Shown here in pieces: positions 45,977 to 56,163 of a stretch of 64,000 bases of DNA. The translations under genes were made by a program, and so were the position numbers. Position 1 is the stretch's first letter; each line of letters opens with the position of its first letter. Source of the DNA: Podaxis mareebaensis. Taxonomy: Eukaryota > Basidiomycota > Agaricomycetes > Agaricales > Agaricaceae. The notes below the pieces were generated by a model that saw nothing but the letters and a program-made list of their open reading frames with translations, did no database searches and was not told the DNA's origin. Where the stretch lies: assembly GCA_018524725.1 (NCBI GenBank), contig JAEUWP010000207.1, positions 496,001 through 560,000 on the forward strand, read 5' to 3'.

Positions 45977-47692
45977 ATGTCAACAGAGCACTCAACTTAT
46001 GTACGCATTTTATTCCACCTCTTGTCTCCTGACCCTGACCCACCATCTCCTCAAACAGTCTTTTTCCAATCCCCATCACGAGAAATCCCAGCTCTCTCCT
46101 TTCGAGCAGACTCTGCGTGACCAGGACGAGGAGTTCTACAACACTTTTCCCGGCGCACGCATTGCCCTCCAGCAAGACTCATCCACCCAGTCCTGGCATC
46201 CGACTTATACCACGAGCGGTTTTCTTCCCGGGTGCGGTTTTCAGCTCTCGAGTATTCCCGGCCAAGATCCCTTCAATTACCCCTACCTGCCCATCCCAAG
46301 CCATTCCTTGTCTCAGGCGACCTCCCAGTCCCTCCCTTCTGGCCGCCTGGACGCCAGCTACCCCGCATATCAGACAGCCGCTTTACACCCTACGCCCCTC
46401 GAAGAGAATCACCAAACTAGTTATGTGGTACGTGTCCTCTCTAGCATCGGTGAAACATTACAAAAAAAAACTGAGTATATGCGCGTGTTCACTATAGGCG
46501 CCGAGTTTGTCTCCAACCGACACACGCCATGAATCGCTTTCTGATGCCATATCTCGCCCATTGCATATCGCGGCATCGGCGTTTGAAGCCCCGTATCAAC
46601 CTCAACCTCAACACCATCACCAGCAGCCCTCTTCCCTCGCGATGGACTCTCTCCCCTCACCCAAATCGTCCTCGGACCCCTCCAACACATTCCACGATAA
46701 CCAACAGTACAATACCTCACCCCAACAGGCATATTACGACTCTCCTCCGTTCAACATCAGCACAATACCTTCTTATACCCACCAGAATACCGCTGCCCCT
46801 CTCAGCCCTCCCGCATTGGTACCAGCGACGTATACCCATGACATCGACTCCAAGTCTGATCACCAATCGTTCTTTGTCGATTCACAACCCTCCCCTCAGC
46901 GCGATTCTTCCATTCCACCTTCTCGTAGGAATAGCCTACATCTTTCACACCGGGCTCAGCGACGTTACTCGCCCAATTACACGCGCCCCTCGAACCTGAC
47001 CCATAAATCTGGCAGTAGTGGAGGCGCCACAGGTACAACTTGGCCTCCCACCTCGCCGTCCTCTCCCGGATCTGCCGCTCAGTCTGTGTCAAGTATCGGC
47101 CTGAATGTCGATGCCAACATTGGCGCCACATATGTGGTGAATAATACTGCCGCTCCCGTTGCTACGGTCATATCCGCTCCTGGTCCTGTCCCTTCGTCTT
47201 CTCCCCCGAGTACTGCCTCTCCAGTTCATCAGGCACACCCTTCCATGTCTTCGCCGAACCAAACTCGCACAAATAGCGCGAATGCGAATACGACGACGAT
47301 GGGTAACAAACGCAACCCCGACAAGAAGCCTGCGTTGGCCTGTGTATTCTGCCGAGGACGTAAAATTGCGTGCGGACCACCGTTGAAGGATGGGGATGGA
47401 AAAACGTGCAAGTATGTATCTCGATTCCCATTTATTTTTTTATGATCGAATGTATATTGAATATCCCATACCCTTATACAGTCAGTGCCAACGACGCTCG
47501 CTGCGCTGTGAATACCCCACAGAGAGCCGAAGAGGGATGCGTAAAAAACCGCCAGCCAACACCACTACCAACGATGTATCCACGAGTGCAGGCACGAGCA
47601 CATCTTCCACTTCCAGCAGCGATGCCATGGGGAACCCCAGACCCAGCTCAAAACCTGACAGTCCTAAAACGGCTGCGAACAAGAAGCGTTGA
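45977..47692 (+). CDS. Zn2Cys6 fungal-type transcription factor with C-terminal zinc cluster
   Basis: This is a DNA-binding regulator of unknown target. Four exons start at ATG 45977 (MSTEHSTY-SFSNPHHEK). About 400 residues of Ser/Pro/Gln/His-rich sequence precede the binuclear zinc cluster: KKPALACVFCRGRKIACGPP, LKDGDGKTC and NQCQRRSLRCEYP. Cys spacing is 2, 6, 11, 2, 6, with an intron in the loop between the third and fourth cysteine regions. A basic RRGMRKKPPAN stretch follows and the protein ends with KTAANKKR. No fungal-specific middle homology domain is present. The placement of the cluster near the C-terminus is unlike Gal4-type factors but seen in a group of basidiomycete regulators. 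Length is about 500 residues. Confidence 0.87.
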
Positions 47693-48769
47693 TCACTTCA
47701 CAGCCTTTTTCTCTTTCCCGTTTTGACAGTCTTCCCTTTGGGTGTTTGCGGGTTTTTAGCTTGTCCGATGGCCTTTTCGACACTATTGACATGATACTGG
47801 CACAACGATATCCATATTGACCCCTTTTCGGCCGTGATGCGTACCATCGCCTCTCTCATCCTTCCCCCATACCAACTGGTCGCCACAGCCTGGTATCCTT
47901 GCTTTGTATTTTTTTTTTCCTTCTCTCCTGTTGGTCTTCATCCCCTTTTTCATGTATCTTGGGCAACCGGTTTAATGGCGTTTCTTTGTATCATTTTATA
48001 TGCTTTGCTTTCTGCTTCACCTTGGTCCATATTCCAATTGCTCTCGCAAGAAATTGATCTTTTCACCCCCTCCCCCCTAAAACCGATGCCTATCATATAC
48101 GTTATTTCCGCTTGTTCTCGTTTTCGCTTTTCGTGTTCCTTTTCTTGATGTGCAATCTGTCTGATCTCTATCCCATTCCCCCAACCCATCGCTCGCCTTC
48201 TTGCTCCTTAAGACATAGCAACCCGTGTAATTGATTTTTACTCCATCCTTCTCCCCCACCCATTTCATTTCGCTTGATTTTCATTTTTGGATGTATGTGG
48301 CACTTGGGGGCCAAACTACCCTTGATGGCAGGCAATATGATCCATTCATTCTCCCCGTCTTGGCTGCTCTTTATCCTGAATTCCTCCATGCCCTGCGCCA
48401 ACGCTCCCACCTTCATGCTTTAGGATTACTTATGCATCACAATACCAAATAACTCTATGGGGTTCCTTTTTCGAGACTAATAGAACTCAACTTCAAACAG
48501 ATACCGAGCTAATGTGGAATACTTTAACAGCGAGGAAAAACGGAAATGACCATTGAGCACTATGCAAGCGATGTATGGAAGATCCGAAGAGATGGCTGGA
48601 TGTATATGCACAAGAGGAGTAAAATCAATGAAACGAACCTCGATGAAACAAAACTAGGAAGAGGGGAGTAGGGAGGGAATAGAAACAACAGGGACAATTG
48701 TACACTCAAAAGACAGATCAGATCGCCCAGCAGACCCAGCAAAACGGCGCGATGGTACGTTCCCCTTGT
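47693..48769. other. Convergent intergenic region
   Basis: This 1.08 kb stretch lies between the convergent Zn2Cys6 and Chk2-like genes. The first half is T-rich, as expected of a 3' untranslated region. I see no gene, repeat or RNA structure. Confidence 0.4.
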
Positions 48770-51167
48770 TTACTTGCGACGAGCAACCTTGTTCGGCGGA
48801 CCTCCACGTCGAGTACTTGTCAACCCAGGCACTTCGAACGAATCCTCCTCTTCGACATTCTGCTGTTGCTGTAGTTGAGCTTTGGCTCGCGCACGAGTCA
48901 TTCTCCCAACACCCACGTTGTCACCATGGTCATCACCCACTCCCATCACTTCATCCTCGTCCTGCTGCGGTGTTAGCTCGGCGTGCAAGCGCTTCTTCTT
49001 GTTGCTAGCGGTTGTTGGTGTGGGAGCCTCTTCATCACTTCCTGCTGTTGGTGCCGCGCTAGTGCCATTGGGAACGACCTCCCATGATTGTCCTGCCAAA
49101 GAGTCACTACCTGGTCAAGGCGTCAGAAGTGTATACAGGTCGCATCAGGCGCCATCTTACCCCCTATTCCCTGATTAGATGGACCCGAAGAGTCATTGCT
49201 CGTGATCTGGAGTCCGTTGAGATTGGTCGTAACACTCGCATTCATATCAAACCCGGGCATTGAACTGAGCATCGAGAAGTCCTGGGGGTCTAGGGAGCTG
49301 ATGGTATCGTAGGCTTGGAGGGTGCTGTAGACAGGGGTATAAGATTTTAGCCAAGGGTGCTTGAGAGATTCGGTTAATGACATTCGCTTTTCTTCGTTTT
49401 CTTGAAGAAGGCATTCAATGAAATTGTATGCTATGAAATGGCGGATTAGATTCCGTTCCACGGTCCCAGAGCGATGATTCAACTCACCTTGTGAGCTAAC
49501 GCCGGCATTAAGGAGCGTAGACCAATCGATCCTGCGTTCAGAGATGCGTAACCGGATATCTCTCTGGTTCTCATCCTCGATGAATGGACTTGCGTTCGTC
49601 AACCTAACGTGATTTTAAGTCAGGAATGCCTACAAAAGAAGGGGGCAACACCCAAACATACATGGAAAAGACAATAACGCCTACGCTCCAGCTATCCACT
49701 CGGTTGGTATATCCCCCTCCCTCTCTTTGGTTTACAACTTCCGGTGCAAGATATGTGGGCGTGCCGCACATTGTCTTGAGAATTCGTCAGCTCGACGGTC
49801 ACAATCGTTTCGATGGAAGACCTACACGAAGCATAGTCTCACCGTGGACAGCTTTAGCGAGGCCAAAGTCTGCCACCTTGACAATTGGAGGGATGTCTTT
49901 GGTCAAAAGAACATTCTGTAGAGCAAATTAATGGCGTGTATAGAGAATCAGAGCATGCACAATACCTCAGGCTTGAGATCTCGGTGGGCGACACCCTGGG
50001 AGTGGATGTACTGACATAACAATCAGCGCCTGTCCTATGGCAGAATATGGCAGACTTACCGCCAGCGCTTGGCATATCTGGTATGTTATGTGCTTGGCGC
50101 TATCTTCGTCTGAATCATTGTCAAGCTTTGACATAGAAGGTATGCATATACCCACTTACTCAATCCGCCTTGACGAAGAATGTACTCGAGCAAATCTCCG
50201 CCTTCAATCAACTCGAGGACAAGGTCTATACATGTGATGAGCACTTGTAGATGTGCAGAGGAAATATGCACCCACTGATACCGTTCTTCTGATAAAAGAC
50301 CTCCTTCAACTCGCATATATTAGGATGCTTTAGCTTCTTCATGATTTCAATCTCCCGAGCAAACGCAACTCGATTCTGATCGCCTGGCCGATTCTGCTTG
50401 TCTGTTATGATCTTGATCGCGTACCATTTGCCAGTACTACGCTCAATGGCTTTCATGACAGTGGCAAAGGAGCCCTTTCCAAGTTCGTGGGTGATGTCAT
50501 AATGAGCATGAACGCCGTCAACAGGCTCTCCTCCAGACATAAGCCGAAAAATGAATCCTACGAAATGAGTCTATTCATTCCAAGGCGTTCAAAAGAACGG
50601 GTAAGTGACTCGTTCACATACGGTAGTCTTGGTTCCCATCTGTTTGCTGTGATGCTGACCCGAAAGCGATCTCGTTGCCTTCCCTCAGAACTCTTGTGCA
50701 GTTCTTGCCGATCTTTACACCATTGATCTGGAGAAGCTTGAGAAGGTGGGGAGCGATAAGATTAGTGCAACTCACAAACGTTCCATTGCTTGACGTGTCC
50801 AGGACCGTTACGACCGAGTCCCGGCTGTCGACACCGTCCCAAGATATCTGACAATGGTAGTTGCCTAAGAGGAACTTTCAATGAGCTGGAGTGTTGGGCG
50901 GGTTTCATACGCACTGATTTTGGGGCCAGGGAATACTATTTGGTTGCCACTAGGATTACGGCCGACAAAGTACGTCGACTGTATCTTCCAGAGGTCGACA
51001 CGGGCTATCATGGTATTGCATGGGATAAGGGCGCCCCAAAGATGTTTCTCGAGGTCTTCCTGTTGTTGTGAAGCCTGCTGTGTTGACTGGGTCTGCGGAT
51101 CCTGGGTATCGTATTGTGGCTCTGGCTCCTCAAAATCCATGCTCTCTTCCTCGCGCAGGCGATCCAT
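48770..51167 (-). CDS. CHK2: FHA-domain checkpoint kinase (Chk2/Rad53/Cds1-like)
   Basis: This is the effector kinase of the DNA-damage and replication checkpoint. Start ATG 51167 (MDRLREEESMDFEEPEP) leads into an SQ/TQ cluster (DTQDPQTQSTQQASQQQ), the expected phosphorylation target of ATM/ATR-type kinases. An FHA domain follows: YFVGRNPSGNQIVFPG, HCQISWDGVDSRDSV and SSNGTFVNGVKIGK. The kinase domain shows ITHELGKGSFATVMKA, YAIKIITDKQ (catalytic Lys), LVLELIEGGDLLEYI, HRDLKPENVLL, KVADFGLAKA (DFG) and GTPTYLAPEV, ending near SLTESLKHPWLKS. The C-terminal tail carries basic blocks (NKKKRLHAE, TRARAKAQ) likely to act as nuclear localisation signals, and the stop is at 48770-48772. A single FHA before the kinase matches Cds1/Chk2 rather than two-FHA Rad53. 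All catalytic residues are present. Confidence 0.92.
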
Positions 51168-51506
51168 CCTTGGGTATCTGTTGCTGTCTGAGCGGTATGT
51201 ATAGAGAGGTCGTAGAAGGCGAAGAAAAAGTTGTCAAAGGGCGGAGTTTCGGTCTTCAGGTAGGCTGAGACGTCTAAAGTATGGATCGAGTGGACCGGGG
51301 GTAAGAAATGGACCCTGGAAGGTGGTCAAAGAACGTCAATGCAAGGAGGACAAGAGAGAGATGGTGGGAGACAAGGTAGGAATGAGCGGGTCAGGAGCTC
51401 ACCGCGTCCGCTGTTTCCCATTATAGATCTAGATCACTCGCAGATACCTGCCATACTATGTATATGGCCATTACATCAAAAAATATATTGTGTATCAGAA
51501 CACGAG
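51168..51506. promoter_or_regulatory. Chk2-like gene promoter / methyltransferase 3' end
   Basis: This 339-base gap separates two genes both on the minus strand. No TATA box or MluI-cell-cycle-type box (ACGCGT) is seen near the kinase start. The overlapping plus-strand open frames are not supported. Confidence 0.35.
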
Positions 51507-52810
51507 TCATTTCAACATATTCCGAAGTCTGTCGATCTGCTCCGCATTGCATCGACAACACCCGCCAACAACAATACCAGACCATTTTACGTCAACAGTA
51601 TCCAAAATCCTGTCCACAAGATCCACCAACTTGGTCACCCACGCACTTTTGACGCTCTCATCACTTGGCTTCCAGACCCCGAGCGATCCGTCAAATTCAT
51701 CTCCTCCGTTGGGATACAACACGAGAAACGGCCACCGCTCATAGACAAACTCTTTACAAGCGAGCTCCATTTCAGCAACGATGGGTGGCAAAAATTCCAC
51801 GGAGGTACAATTGATTCCAAGGCCCTGAGGAACCGGCAGTTTCTCGCCTTTTAGTTGACTGTTTAGCGGAAATGGAGATGGAGATAAGGTTGCCCGGACC
51901 AGGTCCGGGATATTCAATCGTGTTCCGTTTAAATCCACCATCTGCGGACAGCGGCCGTCAGGGAACACAAACGATATCCACCATTGTTTGTCCGCGTCCC
52001 TATGCTCTTCCTGTAGCCGAGCCATTGTCCGACGAATTGCAATAGCTTCGCGTGCAAGAGGCACTGTCTCGAAGGCAATTATGTCGATGCACGACCAAAT
52101 TTCGCTGTCTTGGGCGAACAATAATAGTCGCTCCAGATGGAAGGTTGTCAGCGCGTCAATAGCCTCGTTTTCTGCTGCGGCATCGGCAAACCAATTGAAG
52201 TTTGGTCCGTCGGTGGAGTAGCCACGAGGTCCGTAAGGCGGAGGATAGAATCCCCCAAATTCCTGAGTTGGTGACAGCGATGCACCGAGAGGACCCAATG
52301 AGAGGCAGAGACGGACATGGGGAGCGGTGGATCGCCTTTGAATTCCCTCCATCTGGAAGTTATCCGCCCACATCTCTTCATGAAACGCACTTCGGGCCTG
52401 TTGGGCTAGGAGAATGGCCCGGTGCATCAATTGCCGTGCAGTATCGCTACTGTAGCCTGCCCGCTGAAACGTGTTCGTGGAGCACTGATATCTGAATACA
52501 AGAGTTGCGGGAAGCATGTTCTTGAGATGCCTGCGAATCAGCCGTACGTTGAAGTTTCGATAATTTGGGCCCCTGCTCGTAGAAATGCCAAGTGCGCAGC
52601 GACTATAGCCTCTGGCTCTTTGGATAATGCTTCAGCAGACCATAGGGGCGTGTCTGCAATCCGTATCTTGCAGGTAGTCTCGAGCGTGGTGCCCTGCCAG
52701 AGATTGTGTGAGCGTTGAATGTATATCGGCGGAAGACGGTCACGAACAAGCCCCCCGTCTAGAATAACTAACCGCCTCTCCATTCCGTCGAACAGACTAG
52801 CTGCTCCCAT
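51507..52810 (-). CDS. MHT1: Homocysteine S-methyltransferase (Mht1/Sam4-like)
   Basis: It transfers a methyl group from S-methylmethionine or S-adenosylmethionine to homocysteine, giving methionine; the enzyme is cytosolic and zinc-dependent. Start ATG 52810 (MGAASLFDGMERRLVILDGG). The family opening LDGGLGTTLE is restored by splicing out an intron (CTT|gttcgt to ctggcag). Then TPLWSAEALSKEPEAIVAAH, LAFLRAGAQIIETSTYQCS, SLGPLGASLSPTQEFGG, IIAFETVPLAREAIAIRR and the three zinc ligands: Cys in GLGINCTS and the pair in GIVVGGCCRCNAEQIDRLR. Three exons, about 370 residues. A proline-rich insertion after the QEFGG segment (FYPPPYGPRGYS) is a little longer than in yeast. No lesion is seen. Confidence 0.9.
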
Positions 52811-54142
52811 TCCAGTATCTTAATGAAGAAAAGAGGAAGGGCCAAGGCGCATATTGACCTGTTTTTATGACTACATAGTTGCGATCATTACTAATTGTTC
52901 TCATCACTCGAAGGTTAACTTCTAATAGTGTCTTTTACGATCCGTGATGCCTTTCTAGAGGAGATTTCCTGGTTGGATTTCACCCTTTCTGAAACACTGG
53001 ATGCAACCTCCACTCCTGCCATCTTGTCTGCATCGTTGTGGCACACCTGGCGAGGAACAGGCGAGGTGTAGTTTCTCGTCTGAGAGCCACGTGATAATTC
53101 GTAGCTAACGTCGCGTAATATACACGTCCCCTATTTCACCTTCTCCGTGCTTCGAGTCTCTTGTGTCGTCGTACCACCTCTCGCCTTTATCCACCTTCTT
53201 ATAAGCCCACCCAGCCACTCGCCTTACTGAGGACCTCAGACAGGTGAGCCGATATGTGTTACGGGGCGACCTGACCGTGTTCCTCGACGTCACCGCCTAG
53301 GGCCTTGGGCACTCAGGCCCATTCCCTTTCCACCAAACTTTGCTGCTGTTGTTCTTCAACTCAGATACCTGTTACTTCACCCTATCTGGCCTCCCTAGAC
53401 GAGAATGGCCATGATACTTGCATGTTTCCTGTTGGTTCTTGGATCGATCACATCCTCTTTGTCCATGCCGCTGCATGTAGTTCAGCATTCACAATTATAA
53501 GCCGGGGCTTACATAGTAATAGGACGATCGAGTGTCTCGGACTAAATTAGGAAGTAGTATAAGAGACGAGTTGCAAGTAGAATAGTCACTTCTACTACTT
53601 CGAATACGCCCTCAAGTTCATCGTACACCCGTGTCGCCCTCCAGTGAGGCCGAACGCACCGTAGACGGCGGCCTTCCAACAATATCAGTTAACTTATCAC
53701 GCTACTTAACACGAGGCAAATATCTGCAAGGAGCTATGGAAGTTGAGCATGGTGTTTTTTTTTTGATGGAATCACCATCTCAAGTTCAATTTTCGGAATA
53801 AACGCCAAGAATCAACAGAAACAAGTATATTGGAACTATTTTGGTCTGAGCCTCGAAATCATGATTCTTGCGTCAGTTTCAAATTTAACTGACGGCTAAC
53901 AGCCCTACCCAGAAATCAGAAGCTTTGGCAATGAGAGTCTTCCGAGTTAAATTGATAGATGCAAGACTCGAACAGTCACAGGTTGTTATTGATTTGAAAA
54001 AACGAATACAGCGATACGTTCGGGTCCACGAACTCGTCTAGTACACACACGGCAAAGTCAAATGAAGTAGGAAAAACATGAGTCAGTACATTGGGATAGT
54101 CCACTGGTTAGATGACGCCAACGGATCGTTCAGATATATGGA
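52811..54142. other. 1.3 kb gap, possible LTR fragment
   Basis: This is the upstream side of the methyltransferase gene and the 3' flank of the cytochrome b561 gene. Open frames are short and unsupported. Part of it (53476-53627) looks like a TG...CA-ended repeat fragment, described separately. Confidence 0.4.
53476..53627. repeat. Possible solo LTR or LTR fragment
   Basis: A 152-base block begins TGTAGTTCAGCATTCACAAT and ends TCATCGTACA. It contains a TATAAG run and composition unlike the flanks, resembling fungal Copia/Gypsy LTRs. There is no target-site duplication, the second LTR is missing and I cannot compare it with a repeat library, so this is a weak call. Confidence 0.2.
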
Positions 54143-55828
54143 CTAGGCGTCGTCCTCATATTTCGTCGAGACCTGACGACGAGCTTTGCGCTCTTGCTTA
54201 TACTGTTTTTTCAGGAATCCTAATCCGAGAGTATAAGCAAGGGGTAAGAGCTGGAACGATCACTCAGTAACCGGAATTCAGGCTCCAAAACTGAAAGCCA
54301 CTCACAGCAACCCAAATCCAGAATATAACATCCACTCCTTTTGCGACAGGTCCCCGACCTGTGGTTTTGGGCCACTCAATCTTGTATCCAGTGCGAACTT
54401 GATAGAGGGCGAGTGCGATGATCAGAAGGCCGAATATCGCGTGAAAATAATTTTGAGGCGGGCGATATTTGATCCCCTTCGGCTTCACCCAATGGATCAA
54501 GGCACCAAGGGAACACTGTGCAACATAAAACACGAAAATAACGACACCGAGACGCTAGGACAGGTTTAAAGTTAGTATCGGTGTCGAGCTAAACGGCATC
54601 ACCATGTTTCACCTTGTGAACATCATTGAGATGTTCCATTCCGGCCTTGTTGACCGAGTGAACGCCCAAAGCGAAACCGACAACGATAGTGGGCCCAGCT
54701 GTGTACTTTGGTCAGACAGGGACACAAAGATACATCATGACGATATCTTACCGAGGGCAAACTGGGCAATCCAGTGGCCTTTGAACCATGTCGGTGTGAA
54801 TGTTCGGAGATATCGCCCTATTAATGCACCAGCTGGCAAGAACAACAAGAATCCGACAACACAGAAAATAGCATGAGCGACAATCACTCGCTGGTAGGGA
54901 AGCAACGGAAGATCTTCCTCAGCAAATGGTCGGCCAGTCGCACCAGGTGTAGCGCCTGATTGTGTGGAGCTTGGAGAAATTTGTTTGGCAAGATTGAGTC
55001 GTCCAGTACCGAATTCTAGGTGTTGCTCCAAGATAGCGTCCACTGCTGCGGAATCAGGGTGGATGTGACCAAAAGCATATATGATATCCTGTGTGCTATC
55101 TCCATTGTGCTAGTGCGCGCTCACATCAATCTAGCTTTATGAATTAGACTTGCTTACATACCGGAATGGAGAAGGCGAATTTGGCGTTGCCTGAAGTCTT
55201 GAACTTTCTCAGTACGAAGCCGCCAAGACAGGCTCGCCGTGTATTACTCACCGAGCTCATTGCTTGTTCCAGGGTGGCTTGCCTTGGGGGGTTACTGTCG
55301 ACAGTCGGCATTACAAATCCTCGAGCGGAGCGCTGCGACAGCGTAATGGATCCATCGGAATTCGACCACATTATCACCATCGGCGTGTTGGACATTCGCG
55401 TTCCAAACCCGCTGGTAACCATCAGTTTAGGAGTTCCTAAATCAACTCAGAGGGACTGACATGCCCATCCATCCTACAGCCATCCTTCCTGTGCTCGAAA
55501 GAACATCTGCAAAATTAGAGACGATTAATTATAGGGGATTTATCTTTAGAGGTGAAACATACAGTCGATTGACGAGCCGTTAACGGCGGCATTGATGCAC
55601 ATCAACTGGGTAGTATAGTGCATCAGATGTGAGGGATACTTATGTCTGTTACTCGGTGCACGCACCTGTCCGCATTTGCTGTCACCTGTTGCTGCTTGCC
55701 TCGGCCAGAGCTCCTGCAAAAACAGTGTAAGCAGAACGGAAACACATGGAAAAGTCGAGGAAGCTACGCACCTGAGCTCCAACCACAACGGACGGGATAA
55801 GGGAGATTAATGGGATGAAGGTACGCAT
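54143..55828 (-). CDS. DOMON-cytochrome b561 membrane protein (ferric-reductase type)
   Basis: This is a secretory-pathway transmembrane electron carrier. Start ATG 55828 begins a signal peptide (MRTFIPLISLIPSVVVGAQE). An extracellular DOMON/heme-binding domain follows (KCGQLMCINAAVNGSSIDYV, LSSTGRMAVGWMGIGFGTRM, MVIMWSNSDGSITLSQRSA). A linker then leads to the b561 core of five to six membrane helices: YQRVIVAHAIFCVVGFLLFL, FKGHWIAQFALAGPTIVVGF, HLNDVHKRLGVVIFVFYVAQ, NYFHAIFGLLIIALALYQV and GVDVIFWIWVALLPLAYTLG. His residues in HAIF, HW, DVHK and YFHA are candidate axial heme ligands. A short charged tail (KKQYKQERKARRQ) ends at TAG 54143-54145. The architecture matches fungal CDH-like iron-reductase proteins, which may move electrons to extracellular acceptors. 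Confidence 0.85.
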
Positions 55829-56163
55829 GATAGGGAGGGATATTGTCCTTGGGGAGCCCCCCTAGCGACCTTCCTGTTATTATATGAATCATGGGCGTGT
55901 CGCCAAGGACTTGTCCTTTCAGGTTCGATCCTGCCGCCAGTTATGGTTGACTAGCAGATAGGCACGTAATGAATATATTTAGCATGCGGGCGGTGCAAAA
56001 CTCACGTCCGGGTAGTGCGCGATTCCCGAGAGTGGATATTCGCTAAGCTATTGCACGGTTGTTCATGAAATAATCATTCGATTTGGGAGCGATGGTCTGG
56101 CTTTCACGAGCCTAAAGGAAATTCGCAAGTATCATGACCTCGTATGGCTATACACAAAGACTA
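55829..56163. other. Gap between cytochrome b561 and API5 genes
   Basis: This 335-base stretch is upstream of the minus-strand cytochrome b561 gene and downstream of the API5-like gene. It contains a T-arm-like sequence near 55920 that does not make a complete tRNA. No other feature is seen. Confidence 0.4.

Noticed and set aside
45493..45978. Minus-strand 161-codon open frame upstream of the Zn2Cys6 gene
   Set aside because: It lies antisense to a pyrimidine-rich leader and has no recognisable domain.
53305..53550. Plus-strand 81-codon Cys-rich open frame, a possible small secreted protein
   Set aside because: It has no signal peptide, no regular Cys spacing and no start context; it overlaps the possible LTR block.
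55893..55940. tRNA-like sequence with GGTTCGATCC and a TGCCGCCA end
   Set aside because: Only a T-arm-like element is present; there is no acceptor partner, anticodon arm or normal spacing, so it is not a tRNA.
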